Positions 10,201 to 21,800 of a stretch of DNA of 32,881 nt are shown here, piece by piece. The DNA comes from Dinochytrium kinnereticum. Taxonomy: Eukaryota; Chytridiomycota; Chytridiomycetes; Chytridiales; Chytridiaceae. The translations under genes were made by a program, and so were the position numbers. The notes beneath the pieces are model-generated. The model was not told where the DNA came from. It saw only the letters and a program-made list of their open reading frames with translations, and did not search any database. The stretch spans positions 8,271-41,151 of the forward strand of contig JADGJT010000202.1 in the NCBI GenBank assembly GCA_027604005.1. Direction: 5' to 3'. Every line of letters starts with the position of its first letter. Positions within the stretch are counted from its first letter, which is position 1.

Positions 10201-12483
10201 TCAGGTATTTTTTTCTTTTTAAATATATACATTTGTTTTTTTCCTTATCCGGATTGAATAGGGATGCATATGTACCAAAAAGGGTATCCTGTGCCAACGC
10301 GATTGCCAGAAAATGGCTTCCATGCTATATGTGAGATGATTGATAAAAATAAGAGTTTGACATCTTTAAATCTTGACTGTAAGTCCTTAGTTTATCCACT
10401 TTGGATTATTTAACAAACCCTTACCTTTTATTTTGGTTTTTGGTTTGGTTTTTATTTTGATTTTCTTCGAAAAAAATACAGATGTTGACCTACATAGTCA
10501 TGACTTTGAAATCTTAGCCTCTGCCTTAGCAAAAAACACTTCACTGAATACTTTGGAATTAGGATGTAAGCTCGCTCACCTTAGATAGTTTCATAGTTTA
10601 TTTTGAAGTACTAATTATATATCATTTCTAGATTGTTCACTAGAAAACCAGAACTTGGAATGGCTCGTCAATGGCCTCCTCTTAAACAGAAGTGTGGCAA
10701 ACCTAAACCTCCGTGGTAAATTAAGGGTGTGGGTGAGACTATTCGCTTAACATGAAACAAATTCAGGTAACGTCCTAACTCCAGAGGGGGCAAAACATAT
10801 AGCAAGACTTCTTGAAAAAAGTTCGACAATCACAAACCTGAACATGTCAAGTAAGCTTCAATCTTTAAATTAATAGTATTGAAGAAAGCAATCTCAGCGC
10901 ACCATGAGTTTGTCCCTCTAGAAGATGGCCTTGATTCGATATTTGATACGCTGACTAGTAACCAGCATCTAACATCTCTTACTCTTAAAGGTGATATTAT
11001 TCAACAATTTGTAAAGCTTATCGGTTATATTTTCTAGGACGGCAATTTAGCGCATCTAATATCAATGCATTTATTATCACTATGGCAAAGAACACTGTTT
11101 TGGAAAACATTGACATTGAAGGTTCATGACTTATTGATTGCATTAAGAATAACGTCTTCTCTGGTCTTTTAACCCTCCTCTATATCCGTAGGCTGCGCTA
11201 TTGCCGCTTCCGATATGGCAAAAATCGTCGCAGTCATGTCACGGGCGAAGCAGATTAAGCAAGCTATTTTATCTGGTATAGATATCGCCTTTGCGTATCA
11301 GTTATTGCTCTCATCGGAATCTAATTCAACGTCTATATTCTTCTTCAGGCAATCGTTGTGAAGAGCGAGTTATCTCGGAAGTGATAACATGGATTCGTAA
11401 AAATGGGTCACTGTCTGGACTCGGATTCCAAGGTTGTTTTGATTGTTTTTTTTTGGGTGCATTTTTTATTTGGCTTATCTTGGGTTATCATTCAAAATAG
11501 GCGTGGAGATGTCCGATGAGAGCCTTTCTGCCTTTTTTAGCGCTATTACATCAAACACCAATCTAAGGTTTATTTCGATGAACCCATCAATTACGATTCC
11601 TCAGAATGTCCTTGGTCACATGTCACAGAACGAGGTTAGGAGCCGGAAGGAGTCATCAGCGGAAGCATGGCAATTTGCTATTTCAAACCGTGACGCTGAT
11701 AGCAAGGCCCATCTTATTCAGCTTCTCGATGCCACGGATTACCTTTCTAAAGAAGCACAGTTCCTTGTTAACACTGCATGCCAGCACGGAGATCTTGATC
11801 TTATGTCGAGTTATCTCGCAAATGTTCCTATTGATGTCTTAGAAGGCGCAAACAGCATACAGAACACCACCCCACTCGGCCTTGCAATGGAAGAAGGTCA
11901 TATCGACATCGTCAAATTTCTTCTTGAGCGAGGTGTATCACCCGTTGCACAGAAGGAGGATACCACAGGTGCGATTAGAATCCCGGCATTCTATTTTGCG
12001 GCAGGGATTCGAGGAGATACAACTATGGCTGAAGTAGTTATCACCATGGGGAAAGATGTGGACCCAGATGAAGTTGTGGAAGACAGCTACTCGGAAACCA
12101 AGTTTACCAGGAGGGGATTCACGGCTCTACACAAGGCATCCCTGAACGGATATCACGCTGCCGTCAAATATCTTTTGACGAAGATACATAATCCTATGAC
12201 CACAGACGCCTTCGGTTCTACGGCGCTGCATAGTGCGGCTCGTGGTCAAATCAGTGCAAATGACCTGGGTAAAGACAAAGAGACAAGTAATTCAGGCTTT
12301 TGGCCGTTTGGGAGAGCGATCAATCGTGTCGATCATTCTGAAGTCATTCGTCTCCTGGTGGATGCTGGGCTTGACTTGAATGCCGTTGACAAGAAGGGCA
12401 GAACAGCGCATGACGTTGCAGTGCAGAAGAGCCGACCTGAGCTCGCGGCACTTGTGCGGGGTAACCAAGTGCAGAAGCGCTGA
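4247..12483 (+). CDS. TIR-LRR-TIR-like-LRR-ankyrin protein, copy 2 (complete)
   Basis: Exons: 4247-4547, 4634-4913, 5019-5151, 5198-5372, 5413-5850, 5923-6000, 6082-6165, 6209-6301, 6346-6447, 6490-6570, 6622-6708, 6748-6831, 6876-6968, 7018-7101, 7184-7273, 7330-7413, 7457-7627, 7718-7801, 7841-7933, 8003-8086, 8134-8163, 8210-8574, 8663-8800, 8906-9092, 9174-9707, 9783-9881, 9951-10034, 10127-10204, 10262-10378, 10482-10565, 10632-10715, 10767-10850, 10898-10990, 11038-11121, 11192-11275, 11349-11432, 11501-12483; about 1976 residues. Layout: Ser/Pro/Gln N-terminus and coiled coil (1-120), TIR (195-310), helical domain to 443, LRR array 1 (443-878), second coiled coil (916-1040), TIR-like module (1070-1160), helical domain to 1324, LRR array 2 (1325-1649), ankyrin repeats (to about 1970), no tail. 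Two introns (4914-5018 and 8087-8133) are absent from copy 3. No P-loop NTPase, signal peptide or membrane segment is visible, so a cytosolic sensor is inferred. An alternative in-frame start is 4130. Confidence 0.87.
5019..5445 (+). other. TIR domain with putative catalytic Glu, copy 2
   Basis: Visible in order: strand A box YKFDYFISYR, strand B and BB loop TVFLDQEELKDGE, then DWRKGF, strand C KVVILLIS, helix motif DNVLLEWETAL, and strand D HVVPIYVG. The Glu in LLEW sits where NAD-cleaving TIR domains such as SARM1 and plant TIRs carry their catalytic Glu. It is encoded by exons 5019-5151 and 5198-5372 and the start of 5413-5850. NADase activity is inferred from family knowledge, not shown here. 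Confidence 0.85.
5923..7933 (+). repeat. First LRR array of copy 2
   Basis: Fourteen exons of 78-171 nt, all phase 1 to 1, encode about fifteen LRR units such as GNYIQDADMQIILEGLSGNK. Exon 7457-7627 holds two units, so an intron was lost there. The repeats are more degenerate than those of the second array, and several lack the Asn turn. Confidence 0.82.
8756..9200 (+). other. Degenerate TIR-like module, copy 2
   Basis: KIFVRKSHYPAVK closes exon 8663-8800 in phase 0. Exon 8906-9092 (187 nt) then gives LVVVFLSESILSDL, WAAINAWDFLM and TVLP, and the following exon starts VFLASNGE. Order, spacing and both intron positions match the true TIR of the same protein. Strand A is missing, and Ala stands at the catalytic position in an ungapped alignment. 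Confidence 0.6.
9783..11432 (+). repeat. Second LRR array of copy 2
   Basis: Eleven single-LRR exons (99, 84, 78, 117, 84, 84, 84, 93, 84, 84, 84 nt), all phase 1 to 1, followed by a further repeat at the start of the last exon (GVEMSDESLSAFFSAITSN). Lengths match copy 1 exon for exon. Confidence 0.88.
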
Positions 12484-12819
12484 ATGGGCGTTGTTCCATG
12501 GATGCCCAAGATGCATTGCTTGAGGAAATACAGAGAGTGCTCAGCTGTGTTTGTTGCATGCATGCATGCCTGGCCATAACCGCACAGCACCAAGGGACGC
12601 GTGCAGCTGGCTTGCGTGTGAATGAATAATGTTTTGAGTGCATGCGTGTGTCCCTCCCATGTCACTACTCGTGCAACAAACAGCCTTTGACTTTTGCACG
12701 TTGCACAGGCACAAAGTCAAGACAAGCCTTCCCTTGACCAACAGTGCAACCACCACACCTCGATATTCACAAAACTCACCCGTCGCACGCATCTGCGCTG
12801 CACCTGAGCACATTGCGCA
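12484..12819 (+). other. Intergenic spacer between copies 2 and 3
   Basis: It contains the 3' flank of copy 2, then a stretch with repeated GCATGC motifs (TGCATGCATGCATGCC at 12555-12570, and 12640-12645) and an inverted repeat at 12687-12720. No coding potential is supported. Confidence 0.7.
12687..12720. promoter_or_regulatory. Inverted repeat upstream of copy 3
   Basis: The arms TTGACTTTTGC and GCACAAAGTCAA are near-perfect inverted copies around a short centre. It lies about 100 bases before the chosen start of copy 3. It could be a protein-binding site or chance; the sequence alone does not decide. Confidence 0.3.
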
Positions 12820-15800
12820 ATGTGGCAGGCATCGTCCTCCTTCCTGAAGAACCTGACTGGCAGTCCGCCGCCGCAGCCGGCGTCGCAGCCGCCAAGGGTG
12901 GTGGTGCTGTCTCCCGGGTCTAATCAGCAGTATGTGCCCCATCCTCAGCAGCAGCTCCAACAACAACCGCCGCAGCCAGCACCTGGCCAGCACTATCCGC
13001 AGCAGATATCATCGCCGCCTCAGTACCCCCAGCAACTTTCGCCACAACAGCAGCAGCATTTCCATTCGCAGCCCCAGGCTCAACAGCACTACCAGCAGCC
13101 GCCGCCGCAGTACCACCATCAGTCGCCGCCCCATCAACCACAGGTACCTCTGCCGCCACAGCCCAACCAACTGCGAAAGGATCCGGGACCTCAGCCTCAG
13201 CAGCCGCAGCAGTTCCAACCGCCGCTGTGGCAATCCCAGCCTGAGAATCCGCAGCAGCTTCGGCGAACACAGCAGCCGCAGATGCCTGAAGATCCTCAGC
13301 AGCTTCGGCGACCACAGCAGCCGCAGATGCCTGAGGATCCTCATCAGCTTCGGCGGAGGCCGCCACCGCCTCCTGACCCTTTATCCAAAAGCGATCAACA
13401 AAACCCCACATCTCCGACACTTGTTGCTCCTCCTCGCCGACCAGACGCTACCAGAGAGAACTCGGAAACAGATCTTGTTGCTCACATTCGAAAGCTGGAG
13501 AATTCTCTCAAGGACCGGCAGCAACAGATCGTGCAGCTCCAGAACTTAATTGAGACTATTAGTAAAAAGGGCCCCACTGCTGCTGCTGCCCCCAATACCG
13601 CCCCTCGCCCTGCTTCCGGCATTAATCCCCTAGCTGGGCTCTCTGCACTTTTGCCAAAAGGCGTGTCTTCAGCTACAGGCGACCCCGTAATAGTAGGTAA
13701 GTTACGATAATTTCAATTTCTCGTTCATTTCCATTCCTGCACTTCACACCCTCCTTTCTTCTTTCGCGCTTCATTTCTGTATTCATTGCACTAGTTATTT
13801 CCTTCTCTTTTTTCTTTTTTTGTTGCTTTTGACCATGAAAATGTTTTTTAGATAGGCTTAGGGAGCTCGTGGCGCTGCAAAAGTGTCTGTCTGTTTACGA
13901 GCCCGGAAAGAGTCAGAACGAGACTACTGACCTTCCACATCTTTCCGACGAAATGTATCTCGACATTTTGATCTCACTCGACGAAAAGATTCGAAAGCGA
14001 CTGGAAGCTGACGACCTTCAACTGGCAGAAATTCAACGTAGGATCTCTGGCCGTGAAAGAGAGTGGCAGGATCAGTCATCAGTTTCAGTGGATGATCCCA
14101 ACGAGCTTCGGGCGGTTGCCTGGTGTGATTGGCCTATACATAATAAGCTTGATAAATCAAACTACAAGTTTGATTTCTTTATCTCGTACCGAGTTGCCTC
14201 GGAGTATCATCTTGCTCGGGAGATGAGACTACAGTTTGCCATCAGGGGTAAAAAGGCGTTTTTAGATCAGGAAGAGCTTAAGGATGGAGAGGTTATACAC
14301 GATTTATTTTTTTTCGCCCCTGTCTCGGTCTCCACATCATTTCCTACTCTTTTTTTCTCCTCTTCTCACTTTTTTTCCTTTTTCTTTTATTTTTCGTTCT
14401 ATCCCCTTCCCTCCCTTTTTCGATTAAACGAAGACTAAAAAACCACACCCTTAAAGGACTGGCGTAAGGGCTTCGTTACTGGTTTGAAGCGTTCAAAAGT
14501 CATTATCTTTCTTATCTCTCGTGGCTGCATCGAGAGAATGATGCGCTCCGGTGAGGATGTTGACAACGTTCTTTTGGAATGGGAGACTGCCATGTGTGCC
14601 GAGCAAATGGGATTCTGTCATGTTGTTCCTGGTAATGTTCATCGCAATTCCTAGTTTAAAAAAATTTCGAGCAACATCGTGTATCGACTGCTACTTCTAA
14701 AACATTATCACTATAGTCTATATTGGGCGGGGCGAGCTTGACTTCAAAAACTATCCAAAGGATCGCGCAACTTTGATATCAAGAGACCGTGAGTCAGATC
14801 TAGTATGTCAGCAAAGTGCCTACACTACTCTCCGACAAGTCTCCCGCCTTCCTGGACCTCTCTACCTCCCCGAGAGTAGAGAAGGCAGCGAGAGTATCAT
14901 AGATGATCTCATCTACTCGCTGGATGAGTTTGACGACTGCCACGAAGAAGCGGCTAACCGACGCGCCCTCTTGACATTTTGTCAGATGGCCTCACTTGAG
15001 ACTTTCAAGTCGGAAGATAAGGATATTATTAAGACATGGATGAATGAGAGGCTCCAGCTTCTCCATATTCCTAAGGAGGATTTTCAGAAGGTCGAGTTTA
15101 TGTTGGGAAGGAATAAGAACTGGAAGGAGTTTGCGATTGAAGGTAAATATACTGTTCAGATGATATTATCATATCTGTAGCCGCTGGATGTATTCCTTTT
15201 TGATTTAACTATTTCTTTTAAGAACTTGGTCCTATAGAAGAATTTTTGGCTGTATTAAAAATGGTTATGGCAAAAAATCCGAAAAAGATTATTGTTAAAG
15301 GTAATTTGTATTTGATATTCAATACTCGATCTTTGTCCTCATATTGCTTTCCAAACATAATTTTGGTATTCTTCACAGAGCGAATCATCAATTCGGGAGA
15401 GCCGATGACTTATCTTTCGATTTTGTCAAAATATCCGTCATTGGAGAGCATTGGGTTTTCGGGTAAGCCCCTTTAGACAATGTAGCGTATATCATGACAC
15501 TATATTTTTCCTCCTAGAAACCGTCTTCGATAACTACAATGTTATAAGTGAAATATTTAAATTGGTCGAACACCTCCCAAACGTCAAGGAGATTTGTTTT
15601 TCCTGCAAAAGTGGGTTTTGATGGCCCTTTCTTCATTTATTATTAACTATCGGGAAAGCCAAAACAACGCAGATCCCTATTTTCTCGGATCAGAATGTGG
15701 CTGACCTTATCGGGCTTTTAAAGAAGAGGAAGAACATTATAAGCGTTCAGCTCTCTGGTAAGTTGATTTTTTTATTGTGTCTTTCTACGTGCCGTAAAGA

Positions 15801-18800
15801 ATATTTTATTGAATATTTCCACTATATTATTTCTTCAGGTCTGGGACCACAGTCGTACGTTTTCCAGGCATTCATTGAAGGCTTAGGCTCAACCTGTGTA
15901 CAGAAATTAGACTTCTCTGGTGAGTGCTTGATTTGGGGACTTATGCGTTGCTTATTAAACCAGACAACCTTCATTCGATGTCGGATATTGTGCCCTTGCT
16001 CCAGGACTACATCAAGCAAAGCCCGAATTTACAGTATTTGGATTTATCCGGTAAGTCTTTCGTCTTTTCTCTTCCTCTTCCAACAATCTAGAGATTACTT
16101 TGTCTCAGCGATTTTTTAATGTGAATCATAGGGAATGGGTTTTCCGAGAGTGATTTCCAAGTATTGTCCACGGGACTACAGAATAATAAGACTCTGAAAA
16201 CATTTAAATTGCAGAGTATGTCCTTTCACATTTTCCCTTCACCAGCACATATTTCTGTTGCCTCATTTTTTGTTTTGTGTATGAATAACTTTTTTATATT
16301 TATTTTAGATGTTGTTTTAACGGCCAAGGGTCTTCTACATCTATTTAACGCCTTATTGAATACAAGAGTTGAGATTCTTGAAATTTCTTCGTTTGTTGGG
16401 TCAGGTAATCAACCTAGGCATTTTTCGATACTTTGCTTCAAACTTTGAAACTTAACCTTAATTATATCTTCTTAAATTTGCATAAAATTATAGGCGAGCC
16501 TAATTTCCATTACGATACTGCTAAAGCACTTGAGAACTTTTTGATGTCTACTTCCTACTTAAAAACTTTGATGTTGAAAGGTAAACATTGGTTTTGGAGT
16601 TTCTTGCAGCATAATTATTATTATGGTGCTATTTTAATTGTAACATTTTATACAATAGCTTGCTTCAGTGAAAAACCATCTACAGTTGGTATGATTGTCA
16701 AGGCGTTATCTATCAACAAAACCATTACCAGCCTCAATCTTGCCAGTAAGATTATTCGCCTTCCCTTTAGCCTTTCCGATTCATACTTATTAAATCTGCC
16801 TTTTGCAGATAATCTCTTTTCTAACGAGCAATTTGAGGTATTAATTCAATACCTGAAGAGAATGCCAAGACTTGAGTATTTTGACTTCACGGGTAGGCTC
16901 AATTCTTCTTTATACATTGGGATGAAGAGTATTTATGATTCGCAGGGAACAACGTAACCGGTAGCGGCCTCGAAGCCACTTTCGACTCTCTCTTCGCAAT
17001 GAAGACTCTTCGATCCGTATCATTCGATAACAACTTAATCACCAATGAGGGTGCGAAGGCTATCGCGGAGTGTCTTTTAACGGGGACCACCGTGGCTGAG
17101 ATTTCAATTGAGCGTTAGTATTTCTTATGAAAGTTGGAGTTTTCAGAATCTTTACTGGATGTTGTGGATAATCAATGAACGTTGCTTCCTCTTTCATTAG
17201 AAAATCCGATTAAAGACGACGGTATAATGGCCCTTGCCGTTGCTGCCCAGGGCATTGAAACTCTTAGGGAGTTGAGTCTTCGAGGTATTACCCTTGCTTT
17301 CAGTCATTGCCAGTTTTATAGACACTGTCTAAATTGTGCTTTAGGCCCGCTATGCGGAGAGGAAGCGGTTCAGGCGTTGCTTGAGGCCTTTCGAGGTCAA
17401 AGTGATCTGATGATTCAATTTGACTGCACCGAAGGTAAGTGGGGTAAAGTGAGAACTGGATAGGCGGAAGGCGCTGTGCTTCTCTTTTAAGCCTTTGTTT
17501 GCTTTTAAATAACTGTCTTCTATTTCTTCTCCAGAACTCACCGAGCTGGTTCGTAACGAGTATATCTTACCACGTCTCTTTGAGTTAAATGGGGAGGCCC
17601 ATCTGGAGAATAAGTACGCAGATAGTGGAAATGATTCGACCGTTATTCGTTTTAATGAAGGTATTCTTTGAAGATAATTCTTTACATACTAAGTTTTGAA
17701 GCATCCGAGTTATCTAGACAAAAGACAAAGCACTCCGCAGAAGCTACTTCTCGCTTAATCTCCGACACAAAATCCGACATTCTAAAGATGGCCAGCAAGC
17801 TCTCAGAAAAGGAAAACGAACTTTTTGAAATGATGAAGATATTCAATGCCGTTGAGATCGTGAGCCGTAACTTTAAGCGAAGCACTATCACACATAACTA
17901 TCTCAACTTCCAACCGGAGTGGCCTTTTGAGCTAAATGACCCGTCGCCTTCTGTCGCACTTTTACAAAGCATTCTTCCCGATTCCACAGACACTATCTCC
18001 GATGCTGATTTTGCTATTATTAGAGAGATATCGTTGAGGCTACTGACGGCCAGACTTCCGCAGAGCTTAGAGGTTTGGCTAAAGGAGGATGATGACGACG
18101 ACAATAATTACAGCCGTTGGGATGAGGATGAAGAGTTGAACAGTGATGAGGTTAGACGGATGCCAACTAATTTTTTCTTTCTTTTTTCTTATATTCTTTC
18201 GCTTTTTTTCACTTTAGGAAGAGGACGAGTCAGCTAATATAACGGGATACCTGGATGATGATGCCCAAAGCTTGGAAGAGTTTGATATCACGACGAAAGG
18301 GAAAGGCAAGCTTCAGGTTGCTGTCCGAAAAACACACTATCCAAAAGTCCATGTGAGTTTCCTTGCCTAACAGCTTAGCCCACTATTTGTGTTTAATACA
18401 AATATGTGCCCACTTACAATTATTCCCATTAGTTTTCGAAAACGCAGAAAAACGCACACAATATGACATACACGCTATATCCGGATATTGTGGTCCTCGT
18501 CTTGTCTGATTCGATCCTCTCTGACCTCGATCGATCCCCCGAGAAATTTTGGGCGGCTATTAATTCATGGGATTATTTGATGCGCTCAGCTGAGGATGGC
18601 CTTTTTACCGTGCTGCCAGGCAAGTAAACTACCCTCAATGTCTTAGTCGACGCTTTATGTTAGTCCTAATGTATGGGACACACAGTTTTTCTGGCAACTA
18701 CTTGCGAGCCCGGCGCCATTATCTTCAACATGATGAAAAAGCTTCGCCACTCTCTCTACTTTCTAAGCGCGAAACACAAGGAGAGCATGACCAGCTCTGA

Positions 18801-21800
18801 AAGAAGTATCTCCCGGGCTTTCTACACAATCAATCGACTGTTTAAGCTTCAAGGGTTGACTGTCGCAAATGTGACACAGGTTCCTGGGGTTGTGAACAAG
18901 ATGCTTGAAGTTGCAAGAAATCAACTTCGAAAAGAGGATAAGGTGATGAATAATCTCAAGATTTTGGAGAATGAGCAATACCGAAAGGTATTTGGGGTTG
19001 GAGTTATTACTGGGGTTTTTGATCTGGGATGTGATATCACGGATTCGAATTATACAGTTCTGGCGCCCATGTTCTCGTATCCAATCTTTAAGAAATTTGT
19101 TGGAACGTTGGGAACGGATACTGAAACCACTTCAATGGAGAAGTATGTCATGGACGCACTAAAGAAGACCTCTATTCTGGAATCTATCTATCTAGACGGT
19201 TGGTTTTTTATTGTTTTTTTTTTGTTTTTTGGGTTGCATTTCCTTACCTAACCCTTACTTTAGGCTACAAAAGTGGAGAGTCTAAAGATGCTACTGACAT
19301 TGCGTTAGCGACTCTCGCAAAATTTATGAAAAAGTCGAGGCTTACATCAATTATTCTGAAGTGTAAGAAGAATGTTCAGCCTTGCCCCGTGCCTATTCGT
19401 ACTTCTTTTCTTAATCCCTTTTTTTTCTCTGGTTATAGTGAACATGGTCACTGGGAAGGCTGCTCCGCTTTTCGCCGATGCCATCTCTCGTCACCCCACT
19501 CTGACGGCGTTACATCTTCATGGTAAGACATTTGCCTTTTGGCATGCTAGTCAAGTCTGATATGCTACATTACCGTCAGGTTTTAGCCAGCATTTTACAA
19601 AAGCATGTGCCGAAAAGCTTGTGGATAATAACTACTTGAGGGAGTTGACCTTATCAGGTACCTATGATTATAACTGGCCTTAATAAATATAACCTTATAT
19701 TATGTTAGGTCGACGTCAAACGGAAGCTGGAATCTTCATCGAATCGACTCTTGAGGACGATGATGTTCGGGCTCTCTGCGCTCTTTTGTCAGGAAACAAA
19801 GCTTTGCGATCTGTGAGCCTTGAATGTGAGTTATTCAGACATCTACATATCCTATTCCTAATCAGATCCGCTTATTCTTTCATAGACAATTCCTTTACTG
19901 CCGCTCAAGTTCATGCATTATCCTTATCGCTTGGAAAGAGTACCACGATCATTTCGTTCAGCTTCAAAGGTTTGTTTTTCGTTATATCCGTTTAACTTCT
20001 GATTATGGTCTTATCTCCCTTTCCCCTGACCAATCAATATTTGTTTCCGTTTTCTAATTTGCGCAGGCTGTCTTATGGGCCGAGTCGAGATTGAATCTTT
20101 AGTCAGCGGTTTGGAGCCAAACAAAACGTTGACGGAGCTTAACATCGCAGGTAACTATCTTTGATACTTTTTAAAGGCGAGTGCCTTTCTTCTCTTTCTA
20201 AATTGTACGAAGAAAATCTTCTGGGCCCCGGTGGAGCTACTTGCATTGCTTCTCTCCTCTATAAAACATCGAGCTTGAAAACTTTAGACATAGGAGGTTA
20301 GACGTTAGACAATTTTAAAGCACCATTTTTTCTGATTTCTTTCTTAATCGATAAAGTTTTGGAGAACGTTGACCCACTTGGTGATGGTCTCATCGCAATA
20401 TTGAATAATTTGACTCAGAATCAAACGTTAGACTTCCTGAACTTAAGGGGTTAGTTTTTTATGCACAACTGCACAATACCTAGTTTTCTCTGCACGCTTG
20501 CACTGTCACTAACGATTTCAAAATAGGCCATCCTATCACCGGAAAGACCATTGAAGCACTCCTAGTTGCTCTTGCCGTTAACGTTTCGCTTGAGAGATTG
20601 TCTCTCGAAGGTGATATTTTGCCCACTGCCAATCATACTTACTGTTCCCATTTCCGACCTCGTAATAGCTTGCCGAATGTCGGGTGATAACTTTGCAAAG
20701 ATTATTGGAATTATTTCACGAGCGAAGCGATTTAAGTTCTTGAATCTTTCGGGTATGTAGCAAATTCCTTTTTGTACTATCATGCCATCTTAAGCTTACT
20801 GTGGGCACGCATCAGCGAATCGCATGGACGATAGAGCGTCTGGGGAACTTGCCAATTGTATCGGTAAAGAAGGCTCATTATTGGAAACACTTTTTATTGA
20901 AGGTAAGATATATTTCACCCCATTTCAACTATCATAACTAAGCATCCACTTTTCCTTGAAAGATATACAATTTAGTCCACAGTCACTTGCCGCTATCTTC
21001 CGTGCTGTTGAAGCGAACAAATCTATTACCGCGCTTCACATGAACCCTTCCATTGATATCCCGCTCTCTGTTATAAACCACATGAAGAAGAATCAATTCT
21101 TACGCTCAAAGGAATCGACCAAGGAGGCGTGGGAATGGGCCCTAACAAATAAGGACTTTGACGTGAGGAGCCACTTGCTGGGCCTTGAAGATTCGGAACA
21201 CTTTATCGCGAAGGAAACCAAATTCTTATTCGACCGAGCATGTGACCACGGAGACCTTGACCTACTTGAGTCCCGGTTCCGTACTGTCTATTCCAATATC
21301 TACAACTCCGAAGACATTTACGATAACCACACTCCCATTGGAAAGGCCATACGAGGGAATCACACTGAGATCGTAAAATTCCTATTTGAGCGTGAGGTGT
21401 CGCCCATTGCTGTCATTCAGAACGACAAATCGGTGCCGGTCTTCTACTATGCTGCGGGAACATGCGGTAATCCTATCTTAGCGGAGATGATGCTTAGTTA
21501 CGACCCGACCTTTGACCCGAATATGGGTGTCAACGACCCCGTTGGAGAGTCTTACGTGAGAAGAGGATTCACAGCTCTCCACAAAGCTGCTCTCTTCGGT
21601 TACCACATTGCAGTCGAGTATCTTCTTCCTATGGTGAAGAACGTGAACGCTGTCGATGTGTTCGGCTCCACTGCTCTGCACAGCGTCGCTCGCGGAGAGC
21701 TGCGACAAGGCTTTGGCTATGATCTCCGGAGGAGAGCAGATAGCGTTGACCACCTTAAAGTAATCATGCTTCTAAAAAAAGCAGGCATCGATGTCAATCT

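Noticed and set aside
10922..10990. Acceptor AG at 10920-10921 for an LRR exon of copy 2 (and 2248-2249 in copy 1).
   Set aside because: Upstream acceptors (10897 and 2225) give 93-nt exons identical in length to copy 3 and add matching residues (THHEFVPLEDGL, TLSETNSLEYGL).
12920..13420. Long - strand open frame rich in Ala, Glu and Val.
   Set aside because: It is the antisense shadow of the Pro/Gln-rich coding repeat of copy 3, and its composition follows directly from CAG/CCG codons.
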